DNA from: Pyrus communis
Lineage: Eukaryota > Streptophyta > Magnoliopsida > Rosales > Rosaceae
Direction: 5' to 3'
Length of the DNA stretch: 64,000 nt
Assembly: GCF_963583255.1 (NCBI RefSeq)
Contig: NC_084817.1
Location: 11,848,121-11,912,120 of the forward strand
The position numbers and the translations under genes are program-made. Positions 48,190-60,062 of this stretch are shown in pieces. The notes under the pieces are model-generated. The model had not been told where the DNA came from, did no database searches, and was given only the letters and a program-made list of their open reading frames with translations. Within the stretch, counting starts at the first letter, position 1; the number at the start of each line of letters is the position of its first letter.

Positions 48190-48370
48190 AGATTCTTGCG
48201 CGACGAATAGAAAGGGTATTTGTTGCACAAAAAATTAAAATTTTCATGAACTTATTTTGGTGCCCGCCCAGAAAGTCAAAATTTCAGCTCCTTATGTGAC
48301 AAAAAGGAATGTAGTCATTGCGCAAAGAACATTTGTACGACGAATACCTTCATGTTCGTCGCACAATTAG
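48190..48370. repeat. Internal subterminal-type hairpin block of the CACTA
   Basis: Contains ttgcgcgacgaatagaaagg with a facing tttgttgcacaaaa, then cattgcgcaaag and tacgacgaa...ttcgtcgcacaa. These are the motifs of the element ends, here located between two of its genes, directly after the TNP2 reading frame. Confidence 0.75.
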
Positions 48371-48504
48371 CTGAAAATTTAATTTACCCGGGTCAAAATT
48401 TTTTTTTAATTTAAATAAAAACAATTTATTTGTAACATAAGATAAATAAATTACAAAAAATATCATTTAATATGTTTTACAAAGCAAGTCACAAATAAAT
48501 TGCA

Positions 48505-51500
48505 TTATTCATCATCCGAACTATAATAACTTTCAGTATCGTTGCTATCATCATTTTCAGTCTCCCATTCCTCCTTCTCGATAGGTACATCACCGTCGTC
48601 ATTCGGGCCCACAACATCATCGTATCATGGAAGATTACTAAAGTCAATTGTAATTGACTGATCGGTATTTCGATTGAAGACACTCCTTGTATCTGAAAGG
48701 GTTCTTGGATAAGATTTGTATTTCAAAATGTTTCCGCATCATTTTCCATTGAAGATTCTAAACGTTGGTCAGCAACGTTGTTGACTTAGTCGTCAGTAGG
48801 GTCTTGTTCTGGTATAACATACACATTCATCTAATCCATCTTCTGAACAACTTTCCAACCTCTCTCGACTTTAGGGTCATCTAGATACACAATCTGTTTT
48901 GCCATGTTTACCAAAATGTAAGGGTCGCCATCGTACTAAGTTCTGTTAGTATTCACAGATAGTAAGTCATGGTCGATTTTAACACTTCCTTGCCTATTTG
49001 GGTTTGTATCAAACATCGACACTTAAACATGATCACTTGGCATTGGTCTTTGTAAAGCAATTGCACGACACTAGTTAGTTTGCTATAGAAATCAGTGTAT
49101 GTACTTTTGCCTCCACATGGGACATGGACACCTTTGTTTTGCGTACACAACTTGTCATCTCATGCAGACCTCAAAAACTTGACGCCGTTAACATGGCAAC
49201 CCGAGAACAATTCAGCACGCATCGGTTTGAATGCCAAGTTATATGACTCTTCACTGTACATGGGGGAATTCGATGCTTTCAATTGATTCACCTAACATTA
49301 TACAAAAACATACACCTGTTAGTTTGAGAAAATTAAATACTACAATATATATGTCAAATACAAAACACTTACATATTCAAGAAACCACTGTGGAAACAAT
49401 TCACGGTGTTTCTTGGCATACAAATGTGATGGATGTTCTCGCTTCATCATCTCTTCATGCTAATCTAGGTCTGTCATTGTCTCGTCACAATTGTCCAATA
49501 GAAACCAATGCACTATCTCCAAAGGGTCGTGCACTTTGGGCAAAAACAAAAAATTTCTCCTTTCTCACACCCCCATCATTATTGCTCTGAGGACGATTGA
49601 TAATCGTCTCCACATCTTTTAAATACATACCACAAAATGTAAGCAACTTATATTGAACCTAAGCCTTTATAATTGATCATTCGAGCTTCGCCCTGTCACT
49701 ACTACAAAAGAGGCTATCACTGGCGGTGAAAAACCAACAAGAAACTCTAATTATTGTGGAATATTTGGTAAAAATCTGACATCAAATCGTGTAATGTCGG
49801 ATTGGAGAACCGATACCGTTGCTAACGTCACGAAAAGGGTATTGACATCGGTTAGTCCCCTTAATCCGCCACCAAGAAGCAAAGTAATATAAAACAAAAA
49901 AGAACAACAGTGTTGGTTAAAAATGACATCTAACCTTATGTCGGTTAGAAGCGATGTTGAATTCTAACATGATGGCAGTCCTAATCGACATCAAGCAACA
50001 ATTAAAGAATTAAAATATCAAACCTACTGTCGGTCCTAACCAACATCACGTAATAGTTAAACAAATAAAATACTCAAACTACTATCGGTTCTAACCGACA
50101 TTACATAACATCTCGATACAAAAAATAATTATTATGTTGTCATCCATAAGCGACACCAAATATATTAATAATAAAAAAAAAATTTGTCTCAGTTTTGAAT
50201 TAATAATAATTAAAAAAAATTATATAAAATAATTCCCACCATATTTCATATATAGGCCAAAGCAAACATTAATAAAAACTATTAACAATTATCCACCATA
50301 ACAAACATTTTATATCTCACATAACATACAAAAACTCATCTGCCATAACAAACACTAAATCCGACATTACAAATATAACAAACATTTTGCGTACATTTTG
50401 TTTTCCAACTCGCCGAGAAGCCTGCCAAAATAAAACGATACGATACAAATTAGTAAGTGTCAGTTAATGATGAATAAACAAATGATGAGGATCATATATC
50501 TTTCTATTGGATATATCCAGCGATAGTTGACAGGACCAGCAAGCAATGCCTTTTCCGGCAAGTGAACCGTCACGTGGATTATACTTGTGAAGAAAGCTAG
50601 AGGAAATATCATCTACTTGCATAGGACTTGGACAATGTCATGATGCAACTAATTAACGTCTGTCTTTAGCGTAACGTGCGATATTATAAGCATACCCATC
50701 AGGAAACTTTACAGACGATAAAAACTTTAAAAACTCTTTTTTGTCATTTGGTTTCATGAAAAAAAATGCAAGATCGTTTTATCATTGTCCCTATTCATCC
50801 ATAAACCCCTCTGTATTCCCATTCATTCCAAATCAAGATGAGCTTTGATCGTGTCCTTTGTCTTGCCCTCGATATCTAGAATGGTGCCCACCAATGTGTC
50901 AAATACATTTTTCTCAACATGCATAATGTCGAGGTTGTGTCTCAATTTTAGTTTCGACCAATACGGGAGCTCAAAAAACAAAGACTTGTGTGTCCAGTTC
51001 ATATGTGTATAAGGACTGGTACTACTCACTGTTTTCCCAAATGGAGCAAAATTCAAACGGTTGAGCTATTCCAAAATCTGATCCCTGGACCATTCTTTAG
51101 GTCTAAGACGAGGCTCTGTTTTCTCGTCGAACTTTTTATCCTTTTCTCGCCACTCATGGTCCCATGGCAACCATCTTCGATGATCAAGGTAACAAATTTT
51201 TCTAGCATGCCAACTAGATGTTACATCATTTTTACATACTGGGCATGCCATATAACTCCTAATGCTCTACCTAGAAACCATTGCATATGCGGGAAAATTG
51301 TTCACAGTCCATATAACTGCTGCCTGCAAAGTGAACATCTTCCTAGTACACTTATCGTACGTGCACACATCGTTTGTCCATAAATCTTTTAGCTCATTAA
51401 CCAACGGCCATAAATAAACATCGATCGACCTACCAGGATCCTCACTTTTCAAAAGAGTCATCATCATGTATTCCTTTTTCATGCATTTCTAAGGCAGTAA

Positions 51501-52417
51501 ATTATATGGAAATATGAAAATTGGCCAAGTGCTGTGGTGTTGGTTTAAAACCTCGAACGGATTGAATCCGTTAGTGGCAAGTCCCAATATAACATTTCGA
51601 GGATCAGCAGCAGACTCGGGGAACGTTTGATCAAACTTTTTCCATGCCTCCTCATTTGTATGATGCCTCATCACATTGTTGTTTATTCATTTTTCCTCAT
51701 GCCATCTCATGTCGGTGGCAGTATGCGTCGACATATACAATCGGTGCAACCTAGGTTTAAAGGCAGATAATGCATGACTTTAACACCAATCTGAGACCAT
51801 TCAACACCTTTTGCGCATGTCTATAGTCTTTCGGCAGACCATTGTCCTTTGGAAGCATTCTCTTGTAAACCCTCAAAAAGTAATCGAAACACTTGTTTGA
51901 GATACGATACTTTATTTTTCCGTGCATTAGTTCCACAATGACTGTGAGAACCGATAAGCTCTCGCACCCCAGGTATAACTCTTGGTTGGCATTTTTTAAT
52001 AGTTTTTCATATTGTTCGAATTCTGCATTGTCCATTTGTGTAGGCATATCATGTTCGCTTTCTTGATTGGTGTCTGTCAATGCAAATAGAAAAGTATCAT
52101 TTATAATATCCATGACTTGTTCATTAAGAGCCAAATTAGATTTAAAATTGCTCACTCTTGTAGCGTTAGAAGACGAAGTATTGTCTAATTGTTCCCCAAT
52201 GGTTCCAAGTATTATAGGTCTCTGCCATTCTATTCCTTACTAAATGAAATCGAACATTTTCAATTATGTCTCTTAACATGTTGTTACACCTCCTATAAGA
52301 ACACTGAATTCTAATTGCATCCGGGTTGTGTCTATGTGCAAGGTCAATAAAATCCTCAATTCCATCCAAGTATTCATTCCCACATATATTCAGGTTATGT
52401 ATCCACGTTCTGTCCAT
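48505..52417 (-). pseudogene. CACTA TNP2-type transposase
   Basis: N to C on the minus strand: transposase-associated domain (PF13963-like) with MDRTWIHN, EYLDGIEDFIDLAHR and CSYRRCNN (52417-52250). Then Transposase_21 (PF02992-like) pieces: NQELYLGCESLSVL (about 51990), LGLATNGFNPFEVLN (about 51570), RSIDVYLWPLVNELKDLW (about 51400), MACPVCKND (51251) and LPYWSKLKLRHNLDIMHVEK (about 50960-50900). Then a DUF4218-like part with DKKEFLKFLSSVKFPDGYAY (about 50740) and HVTVHLPEKALLAGPVNYRW (about 50580-50520). After an interruption come a DUF4216-like part (FYSKLTSVVQLLYKD, about 49090-49050) and an acidic tail ending at 48505. Frameshifts and stops separate the pieces, so it is inactive. It would have cut the element ends. 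Confidence 0.9.
49697..50400 (+). mobile_element. Foreign CACTA end nested in the TNP2 gene
   Basis: CACTACTACAAAAGAGGC begins at 49697 and is followed by subterminal motifs of the type tcggttctaaccgacat, repeated about eight times between 49790 and 50160 in both orientations. These differ from the host element's GACGAA motifs, so a different CACTA family is involved. The matching right end (GTAGTAGTG) was not found near 50400, so the copy is truncated or its far end has decayed. It separates the DUF4218-like and DUF4216-like parts of the host transposase. Confidence 0.65.
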
Positions 52418-52429
52418 AATTCCTGCAAC

Positions 52430-53329
52430 CACAATAATAGGAAAACAATCACAACAACTTCATACAAATGATCTTATGCCTCCGGTAAGGGCCTTATTCC
52501 ATTCAGGAATGCAAAGTTATGTCACGTAATTTACGGCTACATCAGATTAGATTTTGACGTGGAGGAATTTCGGCAGCATCTCGGTACAGTTCTTCAGATG
52601 GACGACATAGATATGAAATACCTATGTGGCATCCGAAGAACGTACAGAGATGACACCGAAATCCCCACAACCGAAACCTAATCTATCAACCATAAACTAC
52701 GCGACATAACTGTGCATTCCCAAACTGTCCAAATAATGGGACAATTCAAGAATCAATTGGATCGCAGTCATGCTTTCGAAGCCATGCACGAAATCCAACT
52801 AATCCTTGAACGTGAAGCTAAGTTATACTAAATAAAAAACAAGTACGAAGTTAATTACAATTAACTCCGTACATCACAACACATATTTGTACGTCACGTA
52901 CAAATTTAACAACATAATATAAATATAATTTCACAACATAATATAAACATAACAACATAATTTCAACATAAATTTAATTAATTATATATTTTTTTAAAAT
53001 GAAGCGAAGAAAATACCTTCTAAATCATTCTCCACCAATTGGTAATCACACACAATATCCCTATTGACAACGAATTTCATGGCGTTAGTATGAATTTACA
53101 TTAATACTTTTACCCTAACCAAAAAAAAAAAAAAAACGCTTACTAGCCACACCGAGATAGCTCGATCAACCTAGAGAAGAAGATGAAGGGAGTATTAGAT
53201 GATGGAAATGAGAGAAAATGGAAGTGACGGATGCTGGATTGAACAACAACGAAGGGGAAAGAGGTGCAAAGGCGGATTTTGCAATTTTACTGCAATTTCT
53301 GCCTCTTCTGCTGAAACCACATTATAAAG
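52430..53329. other. Upstream region of the CACTA TNP2 gene
   Basis: No clear domain. The part 52460-52830 has longer codon-like stretches, but the frames are short and not recognised. The rest is AT-rich leader or promoter. Confidence 0.4.
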
Positions 53330-53475
53330 ATAACTTTTGCACGAATCATTTTGCGTGACAAATTTGGTGTTCGTCCAAAGTCTACATATATATATTTTTT
53401 ATTTTTTTTATTTACTTTATAATTTATTAAAGTAAACAAGTTGCGTAATGACTACTTTGTTGGTCGCGCAACATG
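53330..53475. repeat. Second internal hairpin block of the CACTA
   Basis: Contains tttgcacgaatcattttgcgtgac and ggtgttcgtcc, and further on gttgcgtaatgac with ggtcgcgcaac. It lies between TNP2 and the third element gene. Confidence 0.65.
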
Positions 53476-54920
53476 CATATTTTTAAATTTTTTTAGTTTT
53501 CTTTTTAACTAATGTAAAATTTTATTTTAATCTAAATAAAAAACTCAAAGCTAATTAAACATTACCAAATTAATTAATAAAACTAATTTATTAATCCAAA
53601 TACATATTATAACTAATGTAAATCATATTAATAGTCATCCATAAAGCATAAATTTATTAGCTAAAGTCATATATAAGTTCCAAATAAATCTTATTTCATA
53701 AAAAAAAAAAAAAAAAACTTCAATCCTCCTCCTTCGGGGCATCAGGAACTCCCCCACGCTTTACATCTTGCTGCACATCGAACTTCCATTGCCGGAACTG
53801 TATCTTGAAAAGGTCATCCAGATACTTCTGCTGTTTCTTATCGGTTTCATCAACATCTCAATGAACCTATATTAATGCCAATAACAATAAATTAGTAATT
53901 TAAAAAATACTACTTTTTAAAACTCCTCATGCACCATTTTCCAAGACTCAAACTGGGTGGAACATTTGATAGGAGCATATTTATGCGACTTTGTTAGCTT
54001 GTTTCTTTGCATTTAGTAAGTTAGTTTCTATTTATTATAGTGATTTAAGCTATTTTCGTGTGTTTGTAGGTTTAAATGACAAAGTTGGCAAGAAAGTGCA
54101 ATTTGGAGCTATTTAGAGCAGTTTTGGGCTTGGAATGGATAACATATGCATGGAGCAAGGTGGATGGACGAATTTGAAGTTAAAAGAGGCTAGGAACATG
54201 CTACAAATCTGGAGAAACAATTTCAAGACAAGGAAGATAAGGAAAGAGCAAGAAACATGGAACATTATCCAAACAACCTTATCTTATCCAAACCTTATCC
54301 TATCGTATCCTATCTTAATCTTTTGCTACCTTAATTCCTGCTGCAAAGAGGACTCCTTTTCACATTAAATTATCTAAATATTAGGTTCTAGAAGCCCTAT
54401 TTTTGTGCCCCAAGTTTATGCCACATGTAACCCTTCTAGAAGTTCTAGAATTTGCCGCAAGGACCATTCCTTGTCCTCCCTGGAATCTGATTGAAAGTGA
54501 CCTTGTTCTTTGGTGATTTGGAGTCCTAATTCCTCTCATTTTCAGCCCAATTTCATGCCTTTCCTTCACCCTATAAATATACGATGCCACACCCATCATT
54601 AAGCACCACCCTCTACCACAATTTCACACCACACCATCCACCTAGGCCTGGCAAACGGGTCGTGTCTATCATGTTCGTGTCGTTTTCGTGTAACACCTGT
54701 TATCTTAACGGGTCGTGTCGTGTCACACCCGTTATCTTAACAGGTCCTTAACAGGTCGTGTCACTTTACCCAACGGGTAAAGTGACCCGACCCGTTATGA
54801 CCCGTTAAGAAAAAAAAAATATTTTTTTAAAATTTGCACATACCACACATTGCCACATAAATATTACTTCAAAACATTAAAACATTTCTCGTTCAAGTAC
54901 TATATCTACACTCGAAAATC

Positions 54921-57014
54921 CAAGCATATACAAACAATTTTGACGGTTTGGATCGTTGAAATTAGTTTTGGAGAATTCGTAAAACGATAGATTGACTAAC
55001 ATTTAGAGTTTATTTATACTTTCATTAAGTATAACATAAGATTTTGTGGTATCCACTTGTGTAAATATTTTAAATTGAAGATCGAATTCATTATTGTATT
55101 CATATAGGGTCAAGGAGTGTAGTTATAAAAAATCATCAAAATCGGAGTTAAAATAACCGTTAAATCGTGATTTTTTGTTTATAACCGTTGAAAAGCTTTG
55201 TCCCGTTACTTGATCTCTGAATGTTTTTTTTTTTTGTGATTTTTTGCTGATGTGATCTCCAAGCATATACAAACAATTTTGACGGTTTGGATCGTTGAAA
55301 TTAGTTTTGGAGAATTCGTAAAACGATAGATTGACTAATACTTAGAGTTTATTTATACTTTTATTAAGTATAACATAAGATTTTGTGGTATCCACTTGTG
55401 TAAATATTTTAAATTGAAGATCGAATTCATTCATTGTATTCATATAGAGTCAAGGAGTGTAGTTATAAAAAATCATCCAAATCGGAGTTAAAATAACCGT
55501 TAAATTGTGATTTTTCGTTTATAACCGTTGAAAAGCTTTGTCCCGTTACTTGATCTCTGAATGTTTTTTTTTTTGTGATTTTTTGCTGATGTGATCTCCA
55601 AGCATATACAAACAATTTTGACGGTTTGGATCGTTGAAATTAGTTTTGGAGAATTCGTAAAACGATAGATTGACTAATACTTAGAGTTTATTTATACTTT
55701 TATTAAGTATAACATAAGATTTTGTGGTATCCACTTGTGTAAATATTTTAAATTGAAGATCGAATTCATTCATTGTATTCATATAGGGTCAATGAGTGTA
55801 GTTATAAAAAAAATCATCAAATCGGAGTTAAAATAACCGTTAAATCGTGATTTTTCGTTTATAACCGTTGAAAAGCTTTGTCCCGTTACTTGATCTTTGA
55901 ATGTTTTTTTTTTTGTGATTTTTTGCTGATGTGATCTCCAAGCATATACAAACAATTTTGACGGTTTGGATCGTTGAAATTAGTTTTGGAGAATTCGTAA
56001 AACGATAGATTGACTAACACTTAGAGTTTATTTATACTTTCATTAAGTATAACATAAGATTTTGTGGTATCCACTTATGTAAATATTTTAAATTGAAGAT
56101 CGAATTCATTCATTGTATTCATATAGGGTCAATGAGTGTAGTTATAAAAAATCATCAAAATCGGAGTTAAAATAACCATTAAATCGTGATTTTTCGTTTA
56201 TAACCGTTGAAAAGCTTTGTCCCGTTACTTGATCTCTGAATGTTTTTTTTTTTTGTGATTTTTTGCTGATGTGATCTCCAAGTATATACAAACAATTTTG
56301 ACGGTTTGGATCATTGAATCTAGTTTTGGAGAATTCGTAAAACGATAGATTGACTAACACTTAGAGTTTATTTATACTTTCATTAAGTATAACATAAGAT
56401 TTTGTGGTATCCACTTGTGTAAATATTTTAAATTGAAGATCAAATTCGTTCATTGTATTCATATAGGGTCAATGAGTGTAGTTATAAAAAATCATCAAAA
56501 TCGGAGTTAAAATAACCGTTAAATCGTGATTTTTCGTTTATAACCGTTGAAAAGCTTTGTCCCGTTACTTGATCTTTGAATGTTTTTTTTTTGTGATTTT
56601 TTGCTGATGTGATCTCCAAGCATATACAAACAATTTTGACTGCTTGGATCGTTGAAATTAGTTTTGGAGAATTCGTAAAACGATAGATTGACTAACACTT
56701 AGAGTTTATTTATACTTTCATCAAGTATAACATAAGATTTTGTGGTATCCACTTGTGTAAATATTTTAAATTGAAGATCGAATTCATTCATTATATTCAT
56801 ATAGGGTCAAGGAGTGTAGTTATAAAAAATCATCAAAATCGGAGTTAAAATAACCGTTAAATTGTGATTTTTCGTTTATAACCGTTGAAAAGCTTTGTCC
56901 CGTTACTTGATCTCTGAATGTTTATTTTTTATGACTTTTTGTTGATGTGATCTCAAAGCATATACAAACAAGTTTGACGTTGGGATCGTTGAAATTAGTT
57001 TTGGAGAATTCGTA
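54921..57014 (+). repeat. 339-bp tandem repeat, six units plus a partial seventh
   Basis: Units start with caagcatatacaaacaattt at 54921, 55260, 55599, 55939, 56279 and 56617, and a partial one at about 56955 that ends near attcgta (57013). Spacing is 338-340 bp. Units share all landmarks (aattcgtaaaacgatagatt, tgtggtatccacttgtgtaa, aaaagctttgtcccgttact) and differ mainly by point changes and T-run length, so the expansion is fairly recent. Confidence 0.95.
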
Positions 57015-57106
57015 TGCCATCAATCAAGTTCCGTGTGTGTGTGTGTGTGTGTGTATATTTATTAAGTAGATTTAAATCTATTTATTTTGTATGTATAAAT
57101 TATAAT

Positions 57107-57245
57107 TGACCGGTTCACGGAATAGTACATACATCACGTGTCACGTGTGTCATTATAAAAATAGTGAGATATGTCATGACAGTCATGTGTGTGATAAAAA
57201 GTTAATAACTTAAAAAAAAAAAAAAAAAAATTCTCACCACTTCTA
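57107..57245 (+). repeat. Dispersed repeat copy inside the hAT (partner 24338-24450)
   Basis: Shares gaccggt, acatcacgtgtca, tgtgtgataaaaagttaataactta and tctcaccact with 24338-24450, plus an extra cacgtgtgtcattat segment and a longer A-run. It lies between the tandem array and the right terminus. Confidence 0.5.
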
Positions 57246-59389
57246 TTAATTTTCATTTTCCCCTCTCTTTTTTGTTTCCTTTTCAACTTTTTCTTATCAT
57301 TTTCACTTTTCCCTCCAACATCTTTCCCTAATTCCCTCACTTTTTTGTTTTATTTTCAACTTTTCTTAACATTTTCATTTTTCCTCCATTTTTTTTTTCA
57401 AAAAGGGCGGCAAGTTGGCAACGGCAAGAAATTGATTATTGAAATTTGAATGGAAAGAAATCACATCAAATTTCAATGGATGCAAAATCATGCAATGCAT
57501 CATGCATATTAAATTATTAATTAATAATTATTATAGTTTTTATAAAATTTAATATATATATATATATATAATTATTATAGATAGACTTAATATTTTGGGG
57601 GTATAATTATTATAGTATATATAATTATTATAATTATTATAAATTTTATAGTTAATATAATATATATATATATATATATATTTATTATAATTTTTAGGGG
57701 TATAAAATTGTAAAATTAATGTATATAATTATTACAGTATTTTTTAAGGTTATAAAATTATAAAAATAATATTCTGCTTATCGTGTATCATGTTACCCAC
57801 GTGTATACCCGAACCAACCCGTTATCTTAACAGGTGCTTATCGGGTTACCCGATAACGACTCGTTATCGTGTCGACCCAAACACCTGTTAATTTCGTGTC
57901 GTGTCGTGTCGGGTTATCGGGTCGTGTCAGAAATTGCCAGGCCTACATCCACCACACCTAGAGCCGTGCTTGCCATTCAAAACGTTGGATTGTTGGAGCG
58001 TTTCTAGGTGTATTCTATTCTTTGTTTTCAATGTTTAAATTTAATTATCTTTGTTTTGTGAACATGAGGAACTAAATTCGTTTTAGTTAGAGGTGAATTC
58101 AAAGCCATGAACGTATATGTGATTTGAATTGATTTCATCCAATTATTGTTTCATAAATCGTGAATGCAATTTGCTTAACTGCTTGATTGATAACTTATTC
58201 TTGTATGTTGATTAAGGAGGCCTACTTAGTTTGCATGCATGAATTTGATGCTAGAATATAAGGGAGTTTCACGTAATAGTTATTCACTTATATTCACAAG
58301 TAGTGGAAGTCACTAGTCATGATTGTGTTAAGTGAATCCTTCGCAGGAGTCTCTTGCGTTTCATAGTGATGAATGCCTTGTCAATGCTTATGATTTTCAT
58401 ATAACTTAATGACTTTTGATATGTATCTTTATCATGCGTTTCATATAGGGAACTTGAGAAAGATAATTTGGTTGTAATGCATATTCATTCAATTCAATGA
58501 AATAAGGAAAATCTGATGGTTGGTTGTGCGATGCAATTAACTTGGGGCATTGTCATTCATGGTTTAAAGGAATAATAACTGGAAATCGATTTGTATGCAT
58601 ATGTGTCATGTGTAGAGATAAACCCTTTAGCTAGCCATTCACCCATATTTCATCCAATTTCGTCCAAATTGTTTAGAGTCTTTAAAATCTATTTGTTTTT
58701 ACCTTAATTTCGTCCAAAATCCAATCCCCTTTACTTTGTTGTGTTAAATTAGTTAGAATCTGTCTAACCTTGTGTTTTTAAGTGTTTTGAGTCAAGTTAA
58801 AAGTAATTTTCGTCCAAATCACCCTTTAGAGTCTAGTTTGAGTCTATTTGATTGTTTTGTGTTGTTTTGAGTCTTTTTAGTTTGTTTTGAGTCATGTAAG
58901 TCTAGTTAAGTGTTTTTAAATTTAGTTTTGTGTTTTTAAGTCAGTTTAGAGTAGATTAGCATCCCTTCTAATCCCCGGCCTAAAACGATCCCTACTTTCA
59001 TATACTACAATCATAGGGTTTTAATTTGAGTGTTAGAATATATCACATCAACATTGGCTCTGCACCACCCCCAATATTAAACCTAAGTTCAGCGTACGCA
59101 TCAGCCCTACTTTTTTCTTCAAAGTAGGGCACTCGTTTACGACGGTACCTCTCTATTCACAACACACCTTTCCTCGTATCTTTTTCTACCACAAAATTTT
59201 AAAAGTAATAAATAATTTCAACCATACCAAATAGAAAACAACTAATTCAACAATAAATTTCTTTTTTATCTTTCCCTTTGCGAGAGCCTTCTCCCACGCA
59301 ACTTTTCGTTGAATCAGGAACCGAATCGGCCATTGCCTTTGAAACAAAACCTTTGAAAACTAGGGTTCTGAAATTGTGTTTATATAAAA

Positions 59390-59630
59390 CCTGTAACACT
59401 TTGCACGACGAACCCCTTGGTCGCGCAAAATGCATTATAAATGAGCACCAAATAGGAGCGGTTGAAGATCATCTGACTGTTTCAGTGAAACTTTGCACGA
59501 CGAATATGTGGAAATATTCGTCGTGCAAACATTTGGCGGCAAAATTTTTTTTCCCGTTTTTTCTTGTGCGACGAGCCCACGTGGTCGTCGCATGAAGTAT
59601 TCTTACGTGACGAATATTTTCGTCACATAA

Positions 59631-59671
<41 letters not shown>

Positions 59672-59720
59672 TATCCTGCCATTTTTGCGTGACCAATCTA
59701 TTGTTTCATCATGCAAGTGC
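59390..59720. repeat. Right subterminal hairpin array of the CACTA
   Basis: Several paired motifs, the clearest being TTTGCACGACGAATAT (59492-59507) facing ATATTCGTCGTGCAAA (59514-59529), a 16-bp perfect inverted repeat with a 6-base loop. Further pairs are ttgcacgacgaa / ggtcgcgcaaa (about 59400-59430), tgtgcgacgag / gtcgtcgcatga (about 59565-59597) and acgtgacgaatat / attcgtcacat (about 59605-59630). A T-run of about 38 follows at 59632-59670. The array is then cut by the two-LTR element and ends at 61848-61900. Confidence 0.85.
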
Positions 59721-59724
59721 CACT

Positions 59725-60062
<338 letters not shown>

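Larger units (their letters stand above)
54643..57945. mobile_element. Non-autonomous hAT element carrying a tandem array
   Basis: Terminal inverted repeats TAGGCCTGGCAA and TTGCCAGGCCTA, flanked by perfect 8-bp duplications CATCCACC (54635-54642 and 57946-57953). Subterminal zones have many ACGGGTCGTGTC / GGTCGTGTCG and TTATCTTAACGGGT-type motifs (54655-54810 and 57785-57930). The centre is a 339-bp tandem repeat (54921-57014) and an AT-rich tail. No transposase frame. 3303 bp. Confidence 0.92.
53967..59050 (+). mobile_element. Solo LTR inserted in the CACTA, itself hosting a hAT element
   Basis: Edges TGATAGGAGCATATTTATGC and ATATATCACATCA (TG...CA, with a TGAT/ATCA inverted match). Both flanks are ACATT (53962-53966 and 59051-59055), a clear 5-bp target duplication. 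After removing the hAT at 54643-57945 about 1.77 kb remain, with no gag or pol, so it is a solo LTR. The family is not certain; the TGAT(A/C)GAGCATATTT-type start occurs in some plant Gypsy or LARD elements. A TATAAATA-like sequence (about 54572) precedes the hAT insertion. Confidence 0.8.
53720..59333 (-). pseudogene. Third CACTA gene, split by the solo LTR insertion
   Basis: On the minus strand a first exon MADSVPDSTKSCVGEGSRKG starts at 59333. After an AT-rich intron comes a segment with YRRKRVPYFEEKSRADAYAE and LRFNIGGGAEPM (about 59185-59060), and then the insertion point. Past the 5.1-kb insertion the reading resumes as STQFESWKMVHEEF (about 53960-53925). The last exon, DETDKKQQKYLDDLFKIQ followed by FRQWKFDVQQDVKRGGVPDA, ends at 53720. 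Frame changes and a stop (directly after the exon start) show decay. I do not recognise a named domain; position and style suggest a small accessory CACTA protein. Confidence 0.55.

Noticed and set aside
47935..48228. Possible 97-residue protein on the minus strand
   Set aside because: Half of it is the (GA)n(GT)n microsatellite and the rest has no recognisable content; it lies in the CACTA interior.
49231..49590. 119-codon plus-strand frame
   Set aside because: Antisense to the DUF4216-like part of the TNP2 pseudogene, where the minus strand makes recognisable sequence.
54921..57014. CRISPR-like array
   Set aside because: Units are contiguous 339-bp tandem repeats with no unique spacers, inside a plant hAT element.
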